From NCBI GenBank assembly GCA_017998195.1, contig JAGODN010000002.1:1-27957 (forward strand): a stretch of DNA of 27,957 nucleotides. Direction: 5' to 3'. Numbering within the stretch: the stretch's first letter is position 1; every line of letters starts with the position of its first letter. Shown here one piece after another: positions 1 to 6,441 of the stretch. Source of the stretch: Desulfobulbus sp. (GTDB lineage Bacteria > Desulfobacterota > Desulfobulbia > Desulfobulbales > Desulfobulbaceae). The notes below the pieces were generated by a model. That model saw only the letters and a program-made list of their open reading frames with translations. It did not search any database and was not told where the DNA came from. Position numbers and translations under genes: made by a program.

Positions 1-347
1 GGCACGTTCAGGGCCTGGCGCACGGTGTAGTAGGGCTCACTGAAATCCATGGCCTTCTTCCGGTCCTCGGTGATGGACACGGAACTGACGATGGCATCGT
101 ATTTTTTGTTGTCCAGTCCGGCGAAGATGCCGTCCCAGGCGGTGTTCTTGAACACCGGCGTGAAGCCCGCCTCCTTGCCGGCGGCGGTCATGTACTCGAT
201 GGAGTAGCCGACCACCTGCTTCTGGTCGTTCACCATCTCCATGGGCGGCCAGGTGGCGTCGGTGGCAAACACGATGGTGGTATTGGCCAACACCGGGGTG
301 CTCAGGGCAACCAGCAGACTCAGGGCAGCGAACAGGGCCTTCATCAT
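1..347 (-). CDS. Periplasmic amino-acid-type ABC transporter substrate-binding protein (partial, N-terminal part)
   Basis: The gene runs off the left edge, so only about 115 N-terminal residues are visible. The protein starts MMKALFAALSLL, a short hydrophobic signal peptide with probable cleavage after VLA near residue 22, and is therefore likely exported to the periplasm. The mature part begins TTIVFATDATWPPMEM and continues with GYSIEYMTAAGKEAGF, WDGIFAGLDNKKYDAI and SITEDRKKAMDFSEPYY. This is the usual opening of family 3 solute-binding proteins that deliver polar amino acids to ABC importers. Two ATGs overlap (347 and 344); a GGAGG about five bases before the first favours 347. The ligand cannot be told from this part, and any permease and ATPase genes lie outside the window. 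Confidence 0.88.
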   Translation of the reverse strand, partial: MMKALFAALSLLVALSTPVLANTTIVFATDATWPPMEMVNDQKQVVGYSIEYMTAAGKEAGFTPVFKNTAWDGIFAGLDNKKYDAIVSSVSITEDRKKAMDFSEPYYTVRQALNV

Positions 348-493
348 CCTCTCCTCCAAGGGTTGAATGGAAACTTCGATGGCGTTCATCTACCATTCCT
401 GCCGGTGGGTCGCAAGAAAAAGCTGGGCCGCGGAACACCCGCGCCCGGCCGGTTCGGGAGGGTGGCGCCGGGTGCTTAACTCCCACGTTTTCC

Positions 494-523
494 TTGACGT
501 TCTCTCGGCCTTGCAGGTATACA
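494..523 (+). promoter_or_regulatory. Probable sigma-70 promoter of pal
   Basis: TTGACG at 494-499 and TATACA at 518-523 are 18 bp apart, close to the sigma-70 consensus. The pair lies 47 bases upstream of the pal start. Confidence 0.5.
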
Positions 524-569
524 GGGGCAATCCGCCTTCCACGGCTTCCTTTTTTCGCGAGGTTGTCCC

Positions 570-1208
570 ATGAACCCGATAGCCCGTCTTTTTCTCGCCG
601 CGACCCTGTGTCTCTCCCTGTTCGCCCTGGCCGGTTGCGGCCCCAAGCAGGTCTCTCCCTACACACCCACCGGCAACAACATGCCTGAAGGCAGCGCCCT
701 GGACGGCGGCATGGGGAACATCACCGAGGAAATGGGGGCCGGCGGTTCCGGCATGGGGGCCGGTGGCGGAGCCGGAGCCGGCGGGGTCGAGGGGCTCGAT
801 GCTACCGGCGGCAGCGGTCTCTCCTTCGCCGCGGACAGCCAGAGTGACGCCTACAAGCGCGAACATGGCCGCTCCTCGCCGGAAATGCGCCCCATCTATT
901 TCGATTTCGATCAGTCCAGCATCCGCGGGGACCAGATCCCGAGCATGGAGCACAACGGCAGCTACCTGAAGAACAACCCGTCCAAGAGCGTGCTCATCGA
1001 GGGGAACACCGACGACCGGGGCACCAACGAGTACAACCTCGCCCTGGCGGAACGCCGTGCGGTCGCCGCCCGGAGCTACCTGGTCGAGTTCGGCATCGAG
1101 GACAGCCGCATCCGCACGGTGAGCTACGGCGAGGAACGGCCGCTGTTCACCGGCCAGAGCGAAGACGATTACGCCCACAACCGGCGCGACGACTTCATCC
1201 TCGAATAG
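570..1208 (+). CDS. pal: Peptidoglycan-associated lipoprotein Pal (OmpA family)
   Basis: Outer-membrane lipoprotein expected to bind peptidoglycan through a C-terminal OmpA-like domain. The signal peptide ends in a lipobox, LAGC, with the lipidated Cys at residue 23. Residues about 36-75 are a Gly/Ala-rich, low-complexity linker (GAGGSGMGAGGGAGAGG). From about residue 105 comes the OmpA domain: PIYFDFDQSSIRGDQ, then GNTDDRGTNEYNLALAERRA, the classic diaminopimelate-binding segment, and IRTVSYGEERP near the end. The 212-residue length is somewhat above many Pal proteins because of the linker. No tolB, tolQ, tolR or tolA gene is adjacent, so this pal is separated from a Tol operon, at least on its downstream side. 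A weak GAGG precedes the ATG. Confidence 0.92.
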   Translation: MNPIARLFLAATLCLSLFALAGCGPKQVSPYTPTGNNMPEGSALDGGMGNITEEMGAGGSGMGAGGGAGAGGVEGLDATGGSGLSFAADSQSDAYKREHGRSSPEMRPIYFDFDQSSIRGDQIPSMEHNGSYLKNNPSKSVLIEGNTDDRGTNEYNLALAERRAVAARSYLVEFGIEDSRIRTVSYGEERPLFTGQSEDDYAHNRRDDFILE

Positions 1209-1233
1209 CCCCCTGGCGCATCCTTTTGCCAAC

Positions 1234-1270
1234 GGCTGAGCGGCGCGGCGGCGGCGCTCAGCCTTTTTTT
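1234..1270 (+). terminator. Rho-independent terminator after pal
   Basis: GGCTGAGCG and CGCTCAGCC form a perfect 9-bp stem around a GC-rich loop, followed by seven T. Confidence 0.88.
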
Positions 1271-1362
1271 GTGCCCCGCGCCGGACGATCCCGGACCCGG
1301 GGCAAGGGCTTCCGGCACCTGCCGTCCTCCGGATCGGAATGCGCAAAGTGCGGGAACGCAGG

Positions 1363-1391
1363 TTGACATGCAAATGATTATCAATTACTTT
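1363..1391 (+). promoter_or_regulatory. Promoter with embedded Fur/PerR-type operator upstream of the PerR-like gene
   Basis: TTGACA at 1363-1368 is 17 bp from TACTTT at 1386-1391. Between and over them, 1370-1388 on the minus strand matches the 19-bp E. coli Fur-box consensus at 14 positions, with a perfect core TTGATAATCATT-like segment. The overlap with both promoter elements would let a bound Fur-family protein block polymerase. This suggests autoregulation by the gene that follows. Confidence 0.7.
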
Positions 1392-1416
1392 TTGTGGAAA
1401 TTCACAGAAGGTGACC

Positions 1417-2073
1417 ATGCATCGAACCCTGCGCATGACCCATCAGCGGGAGGTCGTTCTGCACGAACTGCGACGGTGTCAGACCCACCCCACCGCTGAC
1501 GAACTGTACGAGCGCATCAGAAAAAAACTGCCGCGCATCAGCCTGGCAACAGTCTACCGGAATCTCGAGATTCTCGCCGAGGCCGGGCTGATCGGCAAAC
1601 TCGAGGTCAGCGGGCGGCAGAAGCGGTTCGATTGGGATTCCTCCGACCACGCCCACATCTCGTGTATCCACTGCCACCGGGTGGACAATCTGGACAGTTC
1701 CGATCTGCCCTGTCCCCGGGTGCTGCCGACGCAGGAGCGGGGGTACGAGATCACCGGCTGCCGGATCGAGTTTTTCGGCCTCTGCCCGATCTGCCGGCAG
1801 CGCACCTCACCACAACCGAAACCAGGAGATTCCGCCATGGTACGCGAGTCCTCAACTGCCGCCACCATCAACGATCAACAGCGCCAGGTGCTCGAGGCCC
1901 TGGCGAACAGCACCGGACCCAGCGGCAGCAAGGAACTTGCGGCCGCCACCGGGATCGAGGCCAAGCAGGTCAGCTGCCAGCTCACCGCCCTCAAGAAAAA
2001 AGGGCTGGTCGACAGCCCGGCCCGCTGCAAGTACGGCATCACCGACCAGGGCAGAAGCCAGTTGGACCGCTGA
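1417..2073 (+). CDS. perR: PerR-type Fur-family regulator fused to a C-terminal winged-helix domain
   Basis: Metal-dependent DNA-binding repressor. Residues 1-62 form the winged helix with the recognition segment ISLATVYRNLEILAEAGLI. H24, D72, H78, H80 and D90 line up with the five residues of the regulatory metal site of Bacillus PerR (H37, D85, H91, H93, D104); the Asp at the last position is typical of peroxide sensors. Structural zinc would be held by C83/C86 and C123/C126. The normal family length ends near residue 130-140, but the frame continues for about 78 residues through a second helix-turn-helix-like domain (SGSKELAAATGIEAKQVSCQLTALKKKGLV). I chose ATG 1417 because AGAAGG precedes it; GTG 1411 is possible. 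Downstream oxygen-defence genes are plausible targets. Role by homology; the extra domain's role is unknown. Confidence 0.85.
   Translation: MHRTLRMTHQREVVLHELRRCQTHPTADELYERIRKKLPRISLATVYRNLEILAEAGLIGKLEVSGRQKRFDWDSSDHAHISCIHCHRVDNLDSSDLPCPRVLPTQERGYEITGCRIEFFGLCPICRQRTSPQPKPGDSAMVRESSTAATINDQQRQVLEALANSTGPSGSKELAAATGIEAKQVSCQLTALKKKGLVDSPARCKYGITDQGRSQLDR
1824..2073 (+). other. Possible nested gene: internal RBS and ATG giving the winged-helix domain alone
   Basis: Within the PerR-like gene an AGGAG at 1824-1828 stands eight bases before an in-frame ATG at 1837. Initiation there would give a 78-residue protein consisting only of the C-terminal helix-turn-helix domain. The linker just before it, encoding TSPQPKPGDSA, is Pro-rich and contains a CAA codon at 1813 that is one transition from TAA. 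This layout fits either a recent fusion of two adjacent genes by stop loss or a gene making both long and short products. Confidence 0.45.
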
Positions 2074-2252
2074 CCGGTGCATCCGGCCGGCCACTGTCGC
2101 GCCAACTCGTTAAAAACCCGTACGTGCAAGAATTCCCCTTTCTCGCCGGGGGAAGATGTCTTATTGTTTTATTGATCTTCACCAACCCTGAAACGGCAGC
2201 CGCCTGACGACTGCCAGCATCAGATCCCCTCACTCAACAAGGAGAAGACCCC

Positions 2253-2627
2253 ATGACCAAACAGAACGAAGTCTACAAATGCGCCCTGTGCGGCAATATC
2301 GTCGAAGTGCTCCACGCCGGCGCCGGTGAACTGGTCTGCTGCGGCCAGGCCATGAGCCTGATGACCGAGAACACCGTGGATGCGGCCAAGGAGAAGCACG
2401 TGCCGGTGATCACCAAGACCGCTGACGGCTACAAGGTCGTGGTCGGCTCCACCCTCCATCCCATGGAGGAGAAGCACTGGATCGAGTTCATCGAGCTGAT
2501 CGCCGACGGCAAGGTCTACCGCCAGAACCTGAAGCCCGGCCAGGCGCCCGAGGCCACCTTCTGTGTCCAGGCGGACAACGTCTCCGCCCGCGAGTACTGC
2601 AACCTGCACGGCCTGTGGAAGGCCTGA
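2253..2627 (+). CDS. dfx: Desulfoferrodoxin (two-iron superoxide reductase)
   Basis: Cytoplasmic enzyme that reduces superoxide to hydrogen peroxide without making oxygen, using electrons from rubredoxin. The N-terminal desulforedoxin domain has the four iron ligands C10, C13, C29 and C30 (CALC, then VCC). The catalytic domain has the Fe(His)4Cys site: H49, H69 (LHPM), H75 (KHWIEF), C116 and H119 (REYCNLHGLW), and the nearby E47-K48 pair implicated in catalysis. At 124 residues it is the standard length for the two-centre class. AAGGAG lies upstream of the ATG. The rubredoxin gene follows after 27 bases, so the two are almost certainly co-transcribed; the 179-base upstream gap has no clear promoter that I can name. 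Confidence 0.97.
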   Translation: MTKQNEVYKCALCGNIVEVLHAGAGELVCCGQAMSLMTENTVDAAKEKHVPVITKTADGYKVVVGSTLHPMEEKHWIEFIELIADGKVYRQNLKPGQAPEATFCVQADNVSAREYCNLHGLWKA

Positions 2628-2654
2628 TCCCCCACCCATTTTCAGGAACCCATC

Positions 2655-2813
2655 ATGAAGAAATACACCTGTGTTGTCTGCGGCTATGTCTATGATCCTG
2701 CAGAGGGAGACCCGGACAACGGCGTAGCCCCGGGCACCGCCTTTGCCGATGTTCCCGACGACTGGACCTGCCCGGTCTGCGGCGCCGGCAAGGACGAGTT
2801 CGAAGAGGCCTGA
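2655..2813 (+). CDS. rub: Rubredoxin
   Basis: Small iron-sulfur-free electron carrier of 52 residues that holds one Fe in four cysteines. The two ligand knuckles are visible: YTCVVCGYVYDPAEGDP (C6, C9) and WTCPVCGAGKDEFEE (C39, C42). It is the expected electron donor both to the desulfoferrodoxin encoded just upstream and to the flavodiiron protein encoded downstream. An AGGA lies seven bases before the ATG at 2655. The gene ends at a strong terminator. Confidence 0.97.
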   Translation: MKKYTCVVCGYVYDPAEGDPDNGVAPGTAFADVPDDWTCPVCGAGKDEFEEA

Positions 2814-2821
2814 GTCGTTCC

Positions 2822-2858
2822 GGCCCCCATCCGGTTCGCCCCGGATGGGGGCCTTTTT
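2822..2858 (+). terminator. Rho-independent terminator after rubredoxin
   Basis: A perfect 13-bp stem, GGCCCCCATCCGG with CCGGATGGGGGCC, encloses a 6-base loop and is followed by five T. It separates the dfx-rub transcript from the DsrE-like/FprA pair. Confidence 0.95.
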
Positions 2859-2889
2859 CCGTTCAGCCGCCGCCCACCGGCCCAGGCCG

Positions 2890-2918
2890 ACCGACGGCCC
2901 CGTGTCGGGCCGGTCGGT
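2890..2918 (+). other. GC-rich hairpin in the leader of the DsrE-like gene
   Basis: ACCGACGGCCC at 2890-2900 pairs with GGGCCgGTCGGT at 2907-2918, an 11-bp stem with one bulged G and loop CGTGTC. No T-run follows, so it is not a terminator. It could be a leader structure or a protein site; no function is assigned. Confidence 0.4.
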
Positions 2919-2962
2919 TCCTGCCACCGAAAAATCCCCATGCACCCGCAAGGCACGCCCCC

Positions 2963-3310
2963 ATGACCAGGACCGTCTTTTTTGCCTTCCGCGACAACCC
3001 CCTGTGCTTTATCCACGTCCTCCTCAACGGTCTCGACATGGCCGCCAAAGGCATGGAGGGAAAAATCATCCTCGAGGGCGAGTCGGTTCGCCTGGTGCCG
3101 ATCATGGCCGACCCGGGCCACTTCCTGCACCCGCTCTACGAGAAGGCCCGGGACAGGGGACTGTTCGTCGGCGCCTGCCGCGCCTGCTCGCACAAGCTGG
3201 AAGTCGCCGCAGCCGTCGAAGAGGCCGGCATCCCGCTCATCGGCGAGATGTCCGGTCACCCGGCCATGACCGCCTACCTCGAACAGGGCTATACCATCCT
3301 CACCTTTTAA
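2963..3310 (+). CDS. DsrE-family protein next to the flavodiiron gene
   Basis: A 115-residue soluble protein with the alternating beta-alpha pattern of the DsrE/DsrF-like fold: an opening strand TRTVFFAF, a helix with FIHVLLNGLDMAAKG, KIILEGESVRLV, and a closing GYTILTF. Two cysteines in GACRACSH (C72 and C75) sit where the DsrE family carries its reactive Cys, and another is C15. Related proteins move sulfur or act as small redox proteins; which applies here is not known. Only a weak AAGG precedes the ATG. The FprA gene starts 36 bases after the stop with no terminator between them, so the two likely share a transcript, suggesting a link to oxidative or nitrosative stress. Confidence 0.75.
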   Translation: MTRTVFFAFRDNPLCFIHVLLNGLDMAAKGMEGKIILEGESVRLVPIMADPGHFLHPLYEKARDRGLFVGACRACSHKLEVAAAVEEAGIPLIGEMSGHPAMTAYLEQGYTILTF

Positions 3311-3346
3311 CCTCTAACCTCTACCTGCACCCTGGAGACCTGATCC

Positions 3347-4564
3347 ATGAAGAAGATTGCACTCGCCGAGAACGTCTACTGGGTCGGGGCTGTGGACTGG
3401 ATCAGCCGCGACTTTCACGGCTATTCGATCAACGGCACCACCTACAACGCCTTTCTCATCATCGATGAAAAAATCACCCTCATCGACACGGTGAAGAAGC
3501 CCTACAAGAGCGAACTGCTGCACCGCATCCGCAACATCATCGATCCGGAGAAAATCGACTACCTGGTGGTCAACCACGTGGAGATGGACCACTCCGGCTG
3601 TCTGCCCGAGATCGTCGAGGCCATCCGCCCGGAGAAGATCATCTGCTCGAAGATGGGGCACAAGGCCCTGCTGCAGCATTTCCACCAGGCCGACTGGCCC
3701 TACCACGTGGTCAGCGGCGGGGAGGAGATCAGCCTGGGCAAGCGGACCCTGAGCTTCCTGGAAACGCGCATGCTCCACTGGCCGGACTCCATGTTCACCT
3801 ACCTCAAGGAGGACCAGATACTGTTCACCAGCGACGCCTTCGGCGAACACCTGGCCACCAGCGAGCGGTTCGACGACGAGGTCGACCAGGGTGTACTCAT
3901 GCACGAGGCCGCCAAGTACTACGCCAACATCCTCAATCTCTACTCGCCGCTGGTCAAGAAACTGCTCGCCAAGGTCGAGGAAATGCAGCTGCCCATCCGC
4001 ATGCTCGCCCCGGACCACGGGGTGGTCTGGCGCAGCAACCCGGCCCGGATCATCGAATCCTACGGCCGCTGGTGCAACCAGCAGGGCAACGGCAAGGCGC
4101 TGGTCATCTACGACACCATGTGGGAGTCCACCCGGACCATGGCCAAGGCGGTCTGCGAAGGGCTGCACGACGTGGGCGTGGAGTACAAGCTGATCGATCT
4201 GCAGGTCACCCACCGCAGCGACGCGATGACCGACATCCTCGAGTCGAGCGGCTTCGTGCTCGGCTCACCGACCCTGAACAACGGCATGTTGCCGCGCATG
4301 GCCGACTTCCTCATGTACATGCGCGGGCTCAAGCCGGCCAACATGGTGGCCGCATCGTTCGGTTCCTACGGCTGGTCGGGTGAGGCGGTGAAGATGATGA
4401 ACGAAATCATCAAGGAACTGGACGTGGTCCTCTGCCACCCGGGGGTCAAGGTCCAGTACGTGCCCGGTCACGAACAGCTCGGCCAGTGCGTGGAACTGGG
4501 CCGAACCGTGGGCCGGGCGGTGCAGGCCCTGATGGCCGGGGAAAAGATCGAATCCGCGGCGTAA
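3347..4564 (+). CDS. roo: Flavodiiron protein FprA / rubredoxin:oxygen oxidoreductase
   Basis: Cytoplasmic enzyme that reduces oxygen to water (some members reduce nitric oxide) using electrons from rubredoxin, encoded 0.7 kb upstream. The N-terminal metallo-beta-lactamase-like domain (about residues 1-250) has all diiron ligands, H77, E79, D81 (HVEMDH), H144, D163 and H224, matching Desulfovibrio gigas ROO with a two-residue offset. The C-terminal flavodoxin domain begins near residue 252 (VIYDTMWESTRTMA) and contains the other FMN-contacting loops (GSPTLNNGMLP, SFGSYGWSGEA). At 405 residues it is a plain class A member with no added rubredoxin domain. GGAG precedes the ATG. With dfx and rub it forms the same functional set as rbo-rub-roo in Desulfovibrio. 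Confidence 0.96.
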   Translation: MKKIALAENVYWVGAVDWISRDFHGYSINGTTYNAFLIIDEKITLIDTVKKPYKSELLHRIRNIIDPEKIDYLVVNHVEMDHSGCLPEIVEAIRPEKIICSKMGHKALLQHFHQADWPYHVVSGGEEISLGKRTLSFLETRMLHWPDSMFTYLKEDQILFTSDAFGEHLATSERFDDEVDQGVLMHEAAKYYANILNLYSPLVKKLLAKVEEMQLPIRMLAPDHGVVWRSNPARIIESYGRWCNQQGNGKALVIYDTMWESTRTMAKAVCEGLHDVGVEYKLIDLQVTHRSDAMTDILESSGFVLGSPTLNNGMLPRMADFLMYMRGLKPANMVAASFGSYGWSGEAVKMMNEIIKELDVVLCHPGVKVQYVPGHEQLGQCVELGRTVGRAVQALMAGEKIESAA

Positions 4565-4586
4565 CCACCTGATCGAAAGGCAAAAA

Positions 4587-4625
4587 AATCCCGATCCCGG
4601 CATGTCCGGGGTCGGGATTTTTTTT
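4587..4625. terminator. Terminator between convergent roo and cmk (probably bidirectional)
   Basis: AATCCCGATCCCGG pairs with CCGGGGTCGGGATT (one G-T pair) around CATGT. Eight T end it on the plus strand and an A-run lies on the other side, so it should also work for the minus-strand cmk operon. Confidence 0.92.
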
Positions 4626-4644
4626 GGTCGAACCGCAGCGGGGA

Positions 4645-5334
4645 TCAGCAGGCGCAGGGCAGGGCCCGGATGCGAGCGTACATGAGGTCGACCACAGCCT
4701 CGGCCGGCAGATGGGTGGAATCGATGCGCACGGCGTCGGCCGCCACGGTCAGCGGGGCGATGGCGCGTTCCCGATCGTCCCGGTCTCGCTGGACGATCTC
4801 GGCGAGCAGTCGCTCTTCGTCCACCTGTTCACCCTTGCCGCGCAACTGTGCCGCCCGGCGGCGGGCGCGCACCTCGGCGCTGGCGTCAAGGTAGAATTTC
4901 CACGCGGCCCGGGGGAAAACCACGGTGCCCGTGTCCCGCCCCTCGGCGACAACGGCGCCGGCCTCACCGATCTGCTGCTGCAGCCGGGTCAGGTGGCGGC
5001 GGACCAAGGGCTGGGCCGAAACCCGGGAGGCGAGCAGCCCCATCTCCGGGGTGCGCAGCAAATCCCCCACCTCCTCGCCGTCGAGGAGCACGCGCACGTC
5101 ATCTCCGCCCTCAGCCGGGGGCAGCAGGTCGATGCGGGTGGTGCCGAGCAGCGCCCCCAGGCGCACCTCGTCCTGCGGATCCACGCCCTCCCGGCGGCAC
5201 TTGTAGGCCACTGCCCGGTACATGGCGCCGGTGTCCAGGTAGGTGAAACCGAGGCGGGCGGCCAGGGCCCGGGACACGGTGGACTTGCCGCCGCCGGATG
5301 GCCCGTCGATGGTGACGATCCTATGGCCGCACAT
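4645..5334 (-). CDS. cmk: Cytidylate kinase
   Basis: Phosphorylates CMP and dCMP with ATP. The P-loop is GPSGGGKS at residues 11-18, followed by YLDTGAMYRAVAYK, and the central VAEGRDTGTVVFP and RDRDDRERAIAPL segments of the Cmk family. Length is 229 residues, typical for the short bacterial form. I place the start at 5334 because an AGGA lies eight bases upstream inside hisC. The longer frame to 5373 adds a non-conserved 13-residue extension. The start overlaps the end of hisC by 14 bases, so translation is probably coupled. It is the last gene of the gatC-gatA-hisC-cmk operon. Confidence 0.95.
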   Translation of the reverse strand: MCGHRIVTIDGPSGGGKSTVSRALAARLGFTYLDTGAMYRAVAYKCRREGVDPQDEVRLGALLGTTRIDLLPPAEGGDDVRVLLDGEEVGDLLRTPEMGLLASRVSAQPLVRRHLTRLQQQIGEAGAVVAEGRDTGTVVFPRAAWKFYLDASAEVRARRRAAQLRGKGEQVDEERLLAEIVQRDRDDRERAIAPLTVAADAVRIDSTHLPAEAVVDLMYARIRALPCAC

Positions 5335-6439
5335 AGCCGAGTTCCTGCAGACATTCGCCCAGGGCGGCGACAAAGCGGCGGTTTTCCGCCTCCGTACCCA
5401 CGGTGATGCGGATACATTCCGGATAACCGTAGGCCCGCATGGCCCGGACGATCACCCCCTTGTACAGCATGGCCTCGTACAGGCGGGTGGCGTCGCCGCC
5501 CACGTCGATGAGGAAGAAATTTGCCTCTGAGGGGTAGGCCCGGCAGCCGAGCCGTGCCACCTCCGCCTGCAGCCAGGCCCGGCCCGACCGGGTGGCCTGC
5601 AGGGTCTGGTCGTAGTGGGCCGGATCCACCAATGCCGCCAGGGCCCCGACCTGGGCCACCAGGCTGACGTTGAACGGCTGGCGGACGCGGTGCAGCAGGT
5701 CCGCCACCTCGCGGTGCATGACCCCGAAGCCGACCCGCAGGCCGGCCAGGCCGAAGGCCTTGGAAAAGGTGCGCAAGGAGACCACTGCCGGGATGTTGTC
5801 CGGCCTGCGGATGCAGTCGAGGATGTCGATGCGCTCGGCCGGATCGACGAAATCCACGTAGGCCTCGTCCACCACCACGATCACCGTCTCCGGCAGGTCG
5901 CGCAGGAAACGGGCAAAGGAAGCCCGGTCGATGAGCGTGCCGGTGGGATTGTTCGGGTTGTCGAGGAAGATCAATCGGGTGCGGTCCGTGACCGCGGCCC
6001 GGATCGCCGCCAGGTCGTGCCCCATGCCGCGCATGGGGATGATGACGTTCTCGCCGCCGCGCACCTGCACGAACTTCTGGTACATGAGGAACGACGGGTG
6101 ACTGGTGATCACCGCGTCGCCGGTGGCGACAAAGGCCTTGACCAGGAACTCGATCACCTCGTTGGAGCCGTTGCCGAGCACGATCTCCTCCGGCTCGGCC
6201 CCGACCCAGTCGGCCACCGCCCGGGTGAGCGAGTAGCTGGAGCCGTCCGGGTAGCGGTGCAGGTTGCCAAGCATGGCCGCGATCGCCCTGATGGCCGCGG
6301 GCGACGGTCCCCAGGGGTTCTCGTTGGAGGCGAGCTTGATGGCGTTGGTCACACCGTACTCCCGCTCGAGCTCGTCCATGGGTTTGCCGGGCGGGTAGGG
6401 AACGATGGCCGCAATGTGCGGCTGCACAGGAATCTTCAT
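5321..6439 (-). CDS. hisC: Histidinol-phosphate aminotransferase
   Basis: PLP enzyme that converts imidazole acetol phosphate to histidinol phosphate in histidine synthesis. It is a fold type I aminotransferase of 372 residues: LASNENPWGPSP near the N-terminus, NPNNPTG at 161-167, DEAYVDF with the PLP-contacting Asp at 191, and SKAFGLAGLR carrying the Schiff-base Lys at 227. The start lies two bases after the gatA stop, and only a poor SD is seen, so it probably depends on coupling. No other his gene is nearby. Relatives in this family can also act on aromatic amino acids, so the substrate is by homology. Confidence 0.93.
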   Translation of the reverse strand: MKIPVQPHIAAIVPYPPGKPMDELEREYGVTNAIKLASNENPWGPSPAAIRAIAAMLGNLHRYPDGSSYSLTRAVADWVGAEPEEIVLGNGSNEVIEFLVKAFVATGDAVITSHPSFLMYQKFVQVRGGENVIIPMRGMGHDLAAIRAAVTDRTRLIFLDNPNNPTGTLIDRASFARFLRDLPETVIVVVDEAYVDFVDPAERIDILDCIRRPDNIPAVVSLRTFSKAFGLAGLRVGFGVMHREVADLLHRVRQPFNVSLVAQVGALAALVDPAHYDQTLQATRSGRAWLQAEVARLGCRAYPSEANFFLIDVGGDATRLYEAMLYKGVIVRAMRAYGYPECIRITVGTEAENRRFVAALGECLQELGYVRP

Positions 6440-6441
6440 AC

